DNA of 64,000 nt from Deferribacter autotrophicus. GTDB lineage: Bacteria > Chrysiogenota > Deferribacteres > Deferribacterales > Deferribacteraceae. Within the stretch, counting starts at the first letter, position 1, and each line of letters begins with the position of its first letter. The DNA lies in assembly GCF_008362905.1 (NCBI RefSeq), contig NZ_VFJB01000008.1, positions 62,001 to 126,000 of the forward strand, in the 5' to 3' direction. Positions 52,540 to 59,967 of this stretch are shown here, one piece after another. A model generated the notes under the pieces. That model ran no database searches. It had not been told where the DNA came from and was given only the letters and a program-made list of their open reading frames with translations. Both the position numbers and the translations under genes were made by a program.

Positions 52540-52857
52540 ATGGCTTTGAATTTTACAGAAGAAAATTTCCAGAAAGAGGTATTGGAAAGTGATATTCCTG
52601 TTCTAGTGGATTTCTGGGCAGTATGGTGTGGACCATGTAAAATGCTTGCACCTACAATAGACCAACTCGCTACTGAGTTAGAAGGTAAGGTTAAAGTTGG
52701 TAAGGTAAATGTTGATGAGAATCAAAGTCTTGCTGCAAGATATGGTATCATGAGTATCCCAACAGTTATGATATTTAAAGATGGTAAAGTTGTTGAACAA
52801 TTTATTGGTGTTCAACCTAAAGGCGTTTACCTTGATGCATTAAACAAATACTTATAA
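52540..52857 (+). CDS. trxA: Thioredoxin
   Basis: 105 residues from ATG 52540 with AGGAGG 7 bp upstream. Active site WCGPC (about residues 30-34), the structural cis-Pro segment SIPTV and the fold blocks [14 protein letters not shown] and [15 protein letters not shown] are all standard. It is a cytoplasmic dithiol reductant for ribonucleotide reductase, peroxidases and others. It lies in a run of small genes after the PerR-like regulator. Confidence 0.95.
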   Translation: MALNFTEENFQKEVLESDIPVLVDFWAVWCGPCKMLAPTIDQLATELEGKVKVGKVNVDENQSLAARYGIMSIPTVMIFKDGKVVEQFIGVQPKGVYLDALNKYL

Positions 52858-52871
52858 AGAGGTGGCAGTGT

Positions 52872-53063
52872 ATGCCAATATATGAGTACAAATGTAAAGA
52901 GTGTGGCAAGGAATTTACAAAGCTTGTTTTTAGGCTTAATGATGAAGTAGAATGTCCACACTGTAAAAGTAAGAATGTAGAAAAATTAATTTCTACAATT
53001 TCATCCATTTCTGGAGGAAGTGGTGGATCATCATGTAGTGGTGGTCCAAGCGGATTTAGCTGA
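52872..53063 (+). CDS. FmdB-family zinc-ribbon protein
   Basis: 63 residues. MPIYEYKCKECGKEFTKL and VECPHCKSKNVEKL give two CxxC pairs and match the FmdB putative regulatory protein family, which also ends in a Gly/Ser-rich tail (SGGSGGSSCSGG). No molybdenum or formamidase genes are near, so the role is unknown. It ends before a strong terminator. Confidence 0.9.
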   Translation: MPIYEYKCKECGKEFTKLVFRLNDEVECPHCKSKNVEKLISTISSISGGSGGSSCSGGPSGFS

Positions 53064-53102
53064 GTTTAGATGTTATATGCGTCAGGTTGACGCATTTAAA
53101 AA

Positions 53103-53132
53103 AAGCCCCGAAGAGGGGCATTTTTTTTTTTT
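53103..53132. terminator. Bidirectional terminator
   Basis: GCCCC (53105-53109) and GGGGC (53115-53119) with a GAAGA loop, an A-run on the left and twelve T on the right. It ends the thioredoxin/FmdB unit and, on the other strand, overlaps the end of the cytochrome P460 gene. Confidence 0.88.
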
Positions 53133-53604
53133 ACATTTGAGCTTTTAAGAACGACCAGTCATAATTTTTGACATCAGAGTGACATGTGATACACCCTTTG
53201 ATTTTACCAGAAACCTGAACTTCCCCTTTTGGAGTGTATTTAACCCAAAACCAGTCACCACCTTCAGGATTATAACCGTCAATCTTATACATTACGGTTA
53301 TAGCGGCAAGTTTTTCAGATGGGGTATAATTTTCTTTTACAATTATCGTTCCTGATTTAAATGTTTTTTTATTTAAACTATTATAGCCAGTATCATTAAT
53401 ATAAGATGTTAGAAAAGCGCCATGGGGACTTTGTCCCTTATACAATTTAGTAGTGCCAGGGAATAATTTCCATGAAGTATAGTTAGTTTTTTGAATATAT
53501 GACCAAAGTTCGTTTGCATCGGATTTAGGTGTCTTCGAATATATTCCACATGCAAGAATTATAGTTGTTATTAATGCTATAATAATTAAACCAGGTTTTT
53601 TCAT
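53131..53604 (-). CDS. Cytochrome P460-family lipoprotein
   Basis: 157 residues. The lipobox TIILACGIYS (Cys19) indicates a lipoprotein. The P460-type domain follows: NELWSYIQKTNYTSWKLFPG, HGAFLTSYINDTGYNSL, TAAVTVMYKIDGYN-like (AITVMYKIDGYNPEGGDWFWVKYTP), ending with the single haem motif CITCH (about 138-142). Cytochromes P460 oxidise hydroxylamine or nitric oxide in some bacteria; many related proteins are of unknown function. It may be linked to N-oxide metabolism or detoxification. Confidence 0.82.
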   Translation of the reverse strand: MKKPGLIIIALITTIILACGIYSKTPKSDANELWSYIQKTNYTSWKLFPGTTKLYKGQSPHGAFLTSYINDTGYNSLNKKTFKSGTIIVKENYTPSEKLAAITVMYKIDGYNPEGGDWFWVKYTPKGEVQVSGKIKGCITCHSDVKNYDWSFLKAQM

Positions 53605-53662
53605 TGATACCTCCTTCTTTTCAATATATTATTATATCATAAAAAGTATCAGGGAGCAAAAA

Positions 53663-55084
53663 ATGAAAAAAACCAAAATAGTGGCCACGGTGGGACCTTC
53701 CACTGAAAGACCAGAAATTATTGAAAAATTGATAGAAGTGGGTGTTGATGTTTTTCGATTTAATTTTTCACATGGTACCCATGAAAAACATCTTGAGTTA
53801 TTGAAAAGGATTAGAAACATAGCAAAACAGAAAAATAGATATATTGCTGCTCTTATGGATTTATCCGGACCAAAATTAAGGCTTGGTGAGATAAAAGAGC
53901 CGGTACCAGTTAGGATAGGGGAGGTTGTGAAAATAGTATATGGGGATTTTATTGGGGATGAAAAAATTATACCACTACCTATTAAAGAAGTTTTTGAAAC
54001 TATTAAAGTAGATGATCATTTTTATATTGCAGATGGTACAGTTAAACTTAGGGTTTTGGAAAAAGGAAAAGATTACATAATTTCTGAAATTTTATCTGCC
54101 GGTATAATTTCATCAAGAAAGGGACTTAATTTGCCCAATGTGGATTTAAAATTATCAGCACTCACAGAGAAAGATAAAGATGATATTAAGTTTGGTATAA
54201 AAGCAGGATTTGATATTATTGCACTTTCCTTTGTGAGGACAAAAGATGATGTTTTGCTTGCTAAAAAAATTATAGAAGAGAATGGAGGAGATATTCCTGT
54301 ATTTGCTAAGATAGAAAAAAATGAGGCCATAACTAATATTGATGAGATTATCGAAATAAGTGATGGTGTGATGGTGGCGCGTGGTGATCTTGGGATTGAA
54401 ATAGATATGGAAAAAGTGCCAGTTGTTCAAAAGATGATAATAAAAAAGGCAAATGAGACTGCAAAACCTGTAATTACAGCTACGCAGATGCTGACATCTA
54501 TGATTAAACATTCAAGACCCACAAGAGCAGAAGTATCAGATATTGCAAATGCCGTGCTTGATGGCACAGACGCAGTGATGCTTTCGGATGAGACCACAAT
54601 TGGTGACTTTCCTGTAGAAGCTGTAAAGGTTATGGTGAAAACTATCGAAGAAACTGAAAGAATTTACCCCTACTATAAGTTTTACGATTCACACGATCAA
54701 AGAAAAATTAGTAGTGCGATTGCTCAGACTGCAGTTAAATTGGCAAAAGAACTTAGAGCAAACGGTATTGTGGCTTTTACAAAAAGTGGTGCGAGTGCAA
54801 GGAGGGTATCAAAATCAAGGCCTGAATGTCCAATATATGCTGTAGCTACTGATGAAAAGGTTTTAAGACAATTGGCTATTAGCTGGGGTGTAACTCACTA
54901 CATGATCAGCAAAGATACTGATAATGCAGATGAACTGTTAATAGAATTTTTGAAAAAAACTTCTAAAGATTTCCGTCCCGATCATGTTTTCATTGCAACA
55001 ATTGGTTATCCCGCAGGCGTTCCTGGATCAACAAATGTAATAAGAACAATAAGAAAACAGGATTACGATTATTTCCTAACGTGA
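53663..55084 (+). CDS. pyk: Pyruvate kinase
   Basis: 473 residues. KTKIVATVGPSTERPE at the start, LMDLSGPKLRLGEI, the K/Mg site region VPVFAKIEKNEAI (about 213-225), the signature GVMVARGDLGIEI and ITATQMLTSMIKHSRPTRAEVSDIANAV, and the C-terminal regulatory domain. It converts phosphoenolpyruvate to pyruvate. AGGGAGC lies before the ATG. It is a single gene followed by mobile DNA; no hairpin terminator is obvious before the repeat element. Confidence 0.95.
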   Translation: MKKTKIVATVGPSTERPEIIEKLIEVGVDVFRFNFSHGTHEKHLELLKRIRNIAKQKNRYIAALMDLSGPKLRLGEIKEPVPVRIGEVVKIVYGDFIGDEKIIPLPIKEVFETIKVDDHFYIADGTVKLRVLEKGKDYIISEILSAGIISSRKGLNLPNVDLKLSALTEKDKDDIKFGIKAGFDIIALSFVRTKDDVLLAKKIIEENGGDIPVFAKIEKNEAITNIDEIIEISDGVMVARGDLGIEIDMEKVPVVQKMIIKKANETAKPVITATQMLTSMIKHSRPTRAEVSDIANAVLDGTDAVMLSDETTIGDFPVEAVKVMVKTIEETERIYPYYKFYDSHDQRKISSAIAQTAVKLAKELRANGIVAFTKSGASARRVSKSRPECPIYAVATDEKVLRQLAISWGVTHYMISKDTDNADELLIEFLKKTSKDFRPDHVFIATIGYPAGVPGSTNVIRTIRKQDYDYFLT

Positions 55085-55269
55085 CTTCATTAGCAAAGCA
55101 ATTGAGATCTTTTTTCTTGTTTATTAATAAGATTAATGAAATCGATTTGTTGAGTGCTTTGGTTCGCTATCTCGAGAATGATAAATGGTAAGGTATATTT
55201 GAGGTGTTCAAGACGTACAAAAATTAGTCTACTATGAATTTCGATAAAAACTTTTCTTTGTAAGAATTA

Positions 55270-55278
55270 ATATTTTCA
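55270..55278. repeat. Left 9-bp target duplication (ATATTTTCA) of the inverted-repeat element
   Basis: ATATTTTCA at 55270-55278 is identical to 56889-56897. It abuts the outer ends of the 20-bp inverted repeats exactly on both sides. The flank 55085-55269 between pyruvate kinase and this point holds no gene. Confidence 0.8.
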
Positions 55279-55387
55279 CTGGAGTCACCCCATTTTTTCG
55301 GAGACTGTTTTGAATTATAATTATATATCAATAAATTATGTTGAATTGTTTGTGAGAAAACATTTTTCTCATCGTATATTAGAAATA

Positions 55388-55570
55388 TGGAATAAACAAT
55401 TAACAAAGAGTTAAAAAAAGGTTATGTAATGTATGGAGCACTGAAGGTGAACAAGGACATTTTTCTCATTGGTTGTAAGAAACCGTTGAGAATGTTGTCC
55501 CCACCTTCAGCTTTCCAAATACTGGACGGAACATTAGGCTACGAGCCTGTATTATGTTGCGATGATAGTA
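55388..55570 (+). ncRNA. Candidate IS110 bridge RNA
   Basis: The layout is a 5' stem-loop (TTAAC/GTTAA, 55400-55414) followed by two hairpins with internal loops. Hairpin 1: outer stem CTGAAGGTG (55441-55449) with CACCTTCAG (55502-55510), inner stems GGACA/TGTCC and TTCTCA/TGAGAA, tip GGTT/AACC. Hairpin 2: CGGAACAT (55527-55534) with ATGTTGCG (55554-55561), tip AGGCT/AGCCT. In hairpin 1, ACATTTTTCTCAT (55457-55469) equals the left target flank 55361-55373. In hairpin 2, CGGAACATT (55527-55535) equals the right end of the IS (56639-56647) and CGATG (55560-55564) complements its left end (55371-55375). In a circular form, TTAACA (56633-56638) and TATATT (55376-55381) would form a promoter with a 16-bp spacer; the predicted start is near 55388. 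Confidence 0.72.
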
Positions 55571-55615
55571 TAAAGGGAAGCAAAGCTCAAGAAAAAATAT
55601 AGGAGACATTATAAA

Positions 55616-56629
55616 ATGAGAAGATTTGAAAATGTGGTAGGTATTGATGTATCAAAGTCGACATTGTCAATAAGTTTTTATGATGGATCTACGCACAAGT
55701 ATTACGAGACGAGCAATAGTGTAAGATCTTTTACTAAAGATTTTCTTAAGAAAGTAAAAGGAGTAGATTGGTCGAAAGTACTTTTTATGATGGAAAGTAC
55801 AGGAGTATATCATTTAAAATTAGCCACCCATTTGAGTAGGGAGTTAGGTTACGAAGTAAGTGTAGCTAATCCGATGTCAATAAAGAAATATTCAGATATG
55901 AATTTAAGGAAGGCAAAGACAGACAAATCGGATTCCAAATTGATAGCGGAATATGGGCTGGAATATGGTTATAAATGGAGATTTAAACCTAAGGATGAAT
56001 TATATTATGAGATAGATAGTCGTTTAAAAGCAATAGAGGATTTTCAATCTCAGATAAATAGATTGAATAATCAGATAGAGGGATTTAGCCAATTGCCATA
56101 TGAACAAGAAGAGGTTATATCGTGTTATAAAGATGTAATTTCCGCCTATAAGAGCAAGATTAAGAAATTGGAGCAGGAACTAGAGGTTTTGTTGAAAAGT
56201 CGTTATAGAGAGGAATATGAGTTAGTTATGAGTATTCCTGGAGTAGGTATGAAGTTAGCGTCGATAGTGTTGGGCAAATTGGAGTGTTTTCGTAATTTCA
56301 AGAGGGCGAAGGAGGTTGTTAGTTATATAGGTTTGTGTCCTTCTATTAGGGAATCTGGGACATCTGTAAGGGGAAGGGGACATATATCAAGGAGAGGAAA
56401 TGCTTATATAAGGAAGATATTGTTTGTATGTTCATTGTCAGCGATACGGTATAATAAATTTTGTTCAAATTTGTATAGAAGGCTTTTATCATCAGGTAAA
56501 GCGAAGAAATTGGCGATAATAGCAGTAGCGAATAAATTGATAAGGCAAATATTTGGTGTATTAAAAAACGGTAGGCCATATGATCCAGAATATTTAAAAA
56601 ATTTAACAGAGGTTACAGAAAATGGTTGA
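55616..56629 (+). CDS. IS110-family recombinase (transposase)
   Basis: 337 residues. The N-terminal RuvC-like DEDD domain has D11 (VVGIDVSKS), E60 (MESTGVYH), D103 and D106 (KTDKSDSKLIA). A coiled-coil linker spans about 130-195. The C-terminal Transposase_20 domain starts at IPGVGMKLASIVLG and holds the catalytic serine in IRESGTS (S247), followed by GHISRRGNAYIRK. The gene appears intact, so the element could be active. AGGAG stands 8 bp before ATG 55616. The TTGACA at 56626 overlaps its stop codon. IS110 enzymes excise a circle and reinsert it using an RNA guide rather than terminal repeats. Confidence 0.95.
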   Translation: MRRFENVVGIDVSKSTLSISFYDGSTHKYYETSNSVRSFTKDFLKKVKGVDWSKVLFMMESTGVYHLKLATHLSRELGYEVSVANPMSIKKYSDMNLRKAKTDKSDSKLIAEYGLEYGYKWRFKPKDELYYEIDSRLKAIEDFQSQINRLNNQIEGFSQLPYEQEEVISCYKDVISAYKSKIKKLEQELEVLLKSRYREEYELVMSIPGVGMKLASIVLGKLECFRNFKRAKEVVSYIGLCPSIRESGTSVRGRGHISRRGNAYIRKILFVCSLSAIRYNKFCSNLYRRLLSSGKAKKLAIIAVANKLIRQIFGVLKNGRPYDPEYLKNLTEVTENG

Positions 56630-56677
56630 CAATTAACACGGAACATTCTCACAAAACGTCCAGTTTTGTTCCGAGGC

Positions 56678-56721
56678 AAGTTCCTCTAAAACCGCCATCC
56701 ATGGCGGTTTTATGGGAACTT
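56678..56721. repeat. Long perfect hairpin right of the IS110
   Basis: AAAACCGCCAT (56688-56698) and ATGGCGGTTTT (56701-56711) with only CC between, extended by AAGTTCC (56678-56684) and GGAACTT (56715-56721) around a 3-nt mismatch. It could act as a terminator in either direction and is part of the interior of the 331-bp element. Confidence 0.7.
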
Positions 56722-56825
56722 TCAGGGTGTTGCACAAAGTGCCAAGATACATCCTGTGAGCTATTTTAGCAGTTATTATTTATTATTTTAAAAGCTAATG
56801 TTTATTTTTTGTGCTACACCCTGAA
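56721..56825. repeat. 105-bp stretch with 18-bp inverted ends (TTCAGGGTGTTGCACAAA)
   Basis: 56721-56738 is repeated in inverse at 56808-56825 with one mismatch (GTTGCAC against GTAGCAC). The interior is AT-rich and has no open frame. It may be a small nested MITE or a structural part of the surrounding 331-bp element. No duplication of flanking bases was found, and the stretch 56826-56956 holds only the right end of the outer element and the butyrate kinase leader. Confidence 0.5.
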
Positions 56826-56888
56826 CCCGAAAAATGTTTTCCCACAAACTCATTAAAAAAAGTTTTGTAAAAAATGGGGTGACGCCAG

Positions 56889-56897
56889 ATATTTTCA
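56889..56897. repeat. Right 9-bp target duplication (ATATTTTCA)
   Basis: Identical to 55270-55278 and directly next to the right inverted repeat of the outer element. Together the pair shows that the outer element inserted by transposition before the IS110 did. Confidence 0.8.
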
Positions 56898-56956
56898 TAG
56901 TTGAAATTTTCTTAAGCTGATGATAAGTTAAGTAAAATTTAATCCAAGGAGTTTGT

Positions 56957-58021
56957 ATGAATATTTTAGCCGTTGATCCCGGTTCTACATCCACAAAAAT
57001 AGGCATCTATTTTAATGGAAAAATATATAAACATAAAGTGGAACATCTGGATGAAAATTTTTTAAAAATAAAAACTGTGGTGGAGCAGAAAGATATTAGG
57101 TTTGATAATATTAAACAATTTTTAAAAGATAATAATTTTGAAGATGTTAATTTTGATGCCATAGTTGCCAGAGGGGGATTGATAAAAAGTGTTGAAGGCG
57201 GGGTTTATGAAGTTAATGAAAGATTGATTGAAGATTTAAAGAAAGGAGTAAACGGTGAACATCCAGCAAATTTGGGTGGAATATTAGCAAGAGAGTTTGC
57301 AGAGATTTATAATTGTCCTGCCTTTATTGTGGATCCACCGATTATTGATGAAATGTGGGAAATAGCAAAGATTACAGGGGTCAACTCTATAACAAGAAAA
57401 AGTAAGTTTCATGCATTGAATCATAAAGAGGTGGCAAGGCGTGTTGCAAAAGAAAAATTGAGTAAAAGATATGAAGATTCTATCTTAATTGTGGCTCATA
57501 TGGGTGGCGGTATAACCATAGGTCTTCATTATTATGGAAAAGTGGTAGATGTGAATAACGGTCTTGACGGTGATGGTCCTTTTGCTGTTGAAAGGGCTGG
57601 AAGCTTACCTGTGGACGGTATTATTGAGTATTTAAAAAACACCGAAATGTCGCTGGATAAGTTTTTGAAACTTGTTGTAAAAGAATCAGGAATATATTCA
57701 CATTTAAAAACTAAGGATATGATAAAAGTTGAAGATATGGTTACAGGTGGCGATAACGAAGCAGAAAAAGTTTTGGATGCTTTTGTGTATAATATATCAA
57801 AGGAGATAGGTGGTTTGTTTGCTGCGGCTAAGGGAAAAATAGATGGAATTGTTCTCACAGGAGGTTTAGCCAATAGTAAGCTTATTGTGGAAAAAATAAG
57901 AGATTACGTTGGTTTTATGTCGGAGATATATGTTGTTCCTGGTGAATATGAAATTGAAGCATTGATTAATGGTGCTATTAGAGTTTTAAAAGGAGAAGAA
58001 AATGCTAAGATCTATGAATAA
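56957..58021 (+). CDS. buk: Butyrate kinase
   Basis: 354 residues. ASKHA acetokinase-fold enzyme: ILAVDPGSTSTKIGIYFNG (phosphate 1) at the start, VARGGLIKSVEGG, HMGGGITIGLHYYGKVVDVNNGLDGDGPF (phosphate 2) and IDGIVLTGGLANSKLIVE. It phosphorylates butyrate or releases ATP from butyryl phosphate, depending on direction; branched-chain acids are possible substrates. AAGGAG lies upstream. The gene overlaps the next one by 20 bp, and phosphotransbutyrylase there gives the matching step, so the pair joins butyrate to butyryl-CoA. Confidence 0.93.
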   Translation: MNILAVDPGSTSTKIGIYFNGKIYKHKVEHLDENFLKIKTVVEQKDIRFDNIKQFLKDNNFEDVNFDAIVARGGLIKSVEGGVYEVNERLIEDLKKGVNGEHPANLGGILAREFAEIYNCPAFIVDPPIIDEMWEIAKITGVNSITRKSKFHALNHKEVARRVAKEKLSKRYEDSILIVAHMGGGITIGLHYYGKVVDVNNGLDGDGPFAVERAGSLPVDGIIEYLKNTEMSLDKFLKLVVKESGIYSHLKTKDMIKVEDMVTGGDNEAEKVLDAFVYNISKEIGGLFAAAKGKIDGIVLTGGLANSKLIVEKIRDYVGFMSEIYVVPGEYEIEALINGAIRVLKGEENAKIYE

Positions 58022-59525
58022 ATATGGGAATATAGGGAAGAATATTACGGAAATTTTGGTAAGCAAAAACATAGACAAATCCGAACTTTCAAAATTACTT
58101 GGTATCACAGATGATGAAATTGATGCTATATTAAAAAATGAAATTCAACCCTCTGTTTCTCAACTTTTAAAATTATCCGCTTTCCTCAGCGTGGATATTC
58201 CAACAATTTTATTTGGCGAATCTTATGAAGATAAAAAGGTTGCCAAAACGACACCTGAAGAAAGAATTGTTGTAAAAAGAAAAGATTATCTTGTCTATGA
58301 AAGTCTTGCACCAAAATATTCAAGTAAAGCTATAGAACCTTTTGTGGTAGATATTTATAAAACAAAAGATTACAATGTTGATGAAAGTGTACATAATGGA
58401 GAAGAGTTTATCTATGTTATGGAAGGGAAAATCAGGATGGTCATCGATGGGAAAGAATATCTGCTAGATGCAGGTGATACCATATATTTTGATTCATCTT
58501 TGAAACATAAGATTGAGTCAATAACAGATAAATCTAAGATTTTTGCAGCTCTTTATTATGGTTCTTCAATGCTTTTGAAGACAAAAGGTAAAAAAATGAA
58601 AGATTTGATACAAGCTGCAAAAATAATCAATCCGCAAAATATTGTTGTAATAAATCCAGATAAATCATCTCTGGATGCTGTAAATAAAGCTATAGCAGAG
58701 GGGATAATAAACAAGGTATATCTTGTGGGGAACAAGAAAAAATTGGAAAAAGATTTGAGTGATTATCTTATATTTCAAAAACATTATGTCTATGAACATA
58801 TTGATGATAGTGAAACTTATTTCCAAGATTGCACTAAAAAAGGGATTGAGCTTATCAAAGAAGGTAAAGTCGATTTTATAATGAAAGGGAACATAAATAC
58901 TGCTATAATGTTAAAAGAGATATTAAATAAGAAAACTGGAATTCCTTCCATGCGAAGATTAAGTCTTGTAAGTATTTTTGAATTATACGATAGAGAAAAG
59001 TTTATATTACTTACTGATCCTGCTATAAATACCGAGCTTTTTCCTGGTGGCAATCTGGATTTAAGTAAAGATATTATTAATAATGCCATTGATGTTGCAA
59101 AGGCTATAGGAATTTCTGATATTAAAGTGGCTCTTCTTGAAGCAAATGAGATCCCAACAGAAAAAATACCCTCTACAATTTTAGATCAGGAATTGTCAAA
59201 GTTAAAGTGGGAGGATGCTGTAGTTTATGGCCCCCTTTCTTATGATCTGGCGCTGTATCCTGATGCTGTAGAAAAGAAAGGGTTGAAAGATAATCCTGTG
59301 GCAGGAAATGCCGATATCCTTGTTGTGCCACATATAGAAGCTGGGAATTTTCTTTATAAATCATGGGCTATGACAATGGGTGCTGATGTAGCAAATGTTG
59401 TTGTGGGTGCGAAAGTACCAATTGTCATTACATCGAGAAGTGATAGCGATATGGTGAAGTTTTTAACGATTTGTGCCAATGCTATTTTTGCCAACTACTT
59501 GAGTATAAAAAATGGAAACGATTGA
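58002..59525 (+). CDS. XRE-cupin regulator fused to phosphate butyryltransferase
   Basis: 507 residues in one open frame without frameshift. Residues about 8-68 are an HTH_XRE-type DNA-binding domain (ITEILVSKNIDKSELSKLLGITDDEIDAILKN). Residues about 95-185 are a cupin (VHNGEEFIYVMEGKIRMVIDG, DAGDTIYFDSSLKHKIES), as in XRE-cupin regulators. Residues about 200-507 are a phosphate acetyl/butyryltransferase (VNKAIAEGIINKVYLVGNK, VDFIMKGNINTAIMLKEIL, NADILVVPHIEAGNFLYKS, GAKVPIVITSRSDS). The fusion links an enzyme to a potential DNA-binding regulator, suggesting a ligand-sensing enzyme or an autoregulator. ATG 58002 has AGGAGA upstream and overlaps the end of buk. Confidence 0.85.
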   Translation: MLRSMNKYGNIGKNITEILVSKNIDKSELSKLLGITDDEIDAILKNEIQPSVSQLLKLSAFLSVDIPTILFGESYEDKKVAKTTPEERIVVKRKDYLVYESLAPKYSSKAIEPFVVDIYKTKDYNVDESVHNGEEFIYVMEGKIRMVIDGKEYLLDAGDTIYFDSSLKHKIESITDKSKIFAALYYGSSMLLKTKGKKMKDLIQAAKIINPQNIVVINPDKSSLDAVNKAIAEGIINKVYLVGNKKKLEKDLSDYLIFQKHYVYEHIDDSETYFQDCTKKGIELIKEGKVDFIMKGNINTAIMLKEILNKKTGIPSMRRLSLVSIFELYDREKFILLTDPAINTELFPGGNLDLSKDIINNAIDVAKAIGISDIKVALLEANEIPTEKIPSTILDQELSKLKWEDAVVYGPLSYDLALYPDAVEKKGLKDNPVAGNADILVVPHIEAGNFLYKSWAMTMGADVANVVVGAKVPIVITSRSDSDMVKFLTICANAIFANYLSIKNGND

Positions 59526-59964
59526 ACGAGTATTAATAGTAAATAGCTCTATAGAAAAAGTTTGGGATTTTTTTACAAATCATAAAAATCTAGAAAAGTT
59601 AAATCCCCCAGAAATCAGATTTAGGGTGGTTAACAGTGTTTTTGATGACAAAATATTTGATGGAAATATCATAACTTACAAGTTTCAAGTTATGTTTTTT
59701 ACTTTTACATGGGTAAGTAAGATATCTGCTGTCAAAGAATATATGTATTTTATAGATAAGATGATTAAAGGTCCTTTCAAAAGATGGTATCATTTCCATC
59801 ATTTTGAAAAATTGGATAATAATAAAACGTGTATTAAAGACAAGATTCTTTATGAGCCTCCTTTTTATCCGGTTTCTTTTTTTACCAATGGTTTTGTTCG
59901 TAATAAGCTTGAGTACATTTTTCAGTACAGGGATAAAGTGTTACAAAAGGAATTAAATCAATAA
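59512..59964 (+). CDS. SRPBCC (START-like) domain protein
   Basis: 150 residues. ETIERVLIVNSSIEKVWDFFTNHKNLEKLNPPEIRF is the typical opening of the SRPBCC coenzyme-Q-binding/polyketide-cyclase-like family, followed by antiparallel strands and the C-terminal helix. These bind hydrophobic ligands. It overlaps the end of the previous gene by 14 bp, so it belongs to the butyrate operon, but its substrate is unknown. An intact terminator follows. Confidence 0.82.
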   Translation: METIERVLIVNSSIEKVWDFFTNHKNLEKLNPPEIRFRVVNSVFDDKIFDGNIITYKFQVMFFTFTWVSKISAVKEYMYFIDKMIKGPFKRWYHFHHFEKLDNNKTCIKDKILYEPPFYPVSFFTNGFVRNKLEYIFQYRDKVLQKELNQ

Positions 59965-59967
59965 TTT

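Larger units (their letters stand above)
55371..56649 (+). mobile_element. IS110-family insertion sequence, nested in the inverted-repeat element
   Basis: 1279 bp if one copy of the CT core is counted. Boundaries were inferred from three facts. CT stands at both junctions (55369-55370 and 56648-56649). The flanks rejoin at CT to a perfect 12-bp palindrome, TTTGTGAGAAAA-CAT-TTTTCTCACAAA. And the predicted guide segments of the upstream RNA match these flanks and ends. There are no terminal inverted repeats and no target duplication beyond the core, as usual for IS110. It contains one recombinase gene and a left non-coding end of 245 bp. Confidence 0.82.
55279..56888. mobile_element. Inverted-repeat (MITE-like) element, 331 bp without the nested IS110
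   Basis: The ends are CTGGAGTCACCCCATTTTTT (55279-55298) and its inverse with one change (56869-56888). A second inner pair, GTTTGTGAGAAAACATTTTTC (55349-55369) and 56829-56849 inverted, matches at 20 of 21 positions. Without the IS110 (1279 bp) the element is 331 bp and has no coding capacity, like a MITE. Perfect 9-bp duplications flank it. The transposase family is not assigned; 9-bp duplications are compatible with several DDE families. A full-length copy elsewhere in the genome would identify it. Confidence 0.75.

Noticed and set aside
55279..56888. Composite transposon carrying the IS110
   Set aside because: The outer inverted repeats belong to one older element; the IS110 boundaries are internal and restore a palindrome on removal, so this is nesting and not a composite.
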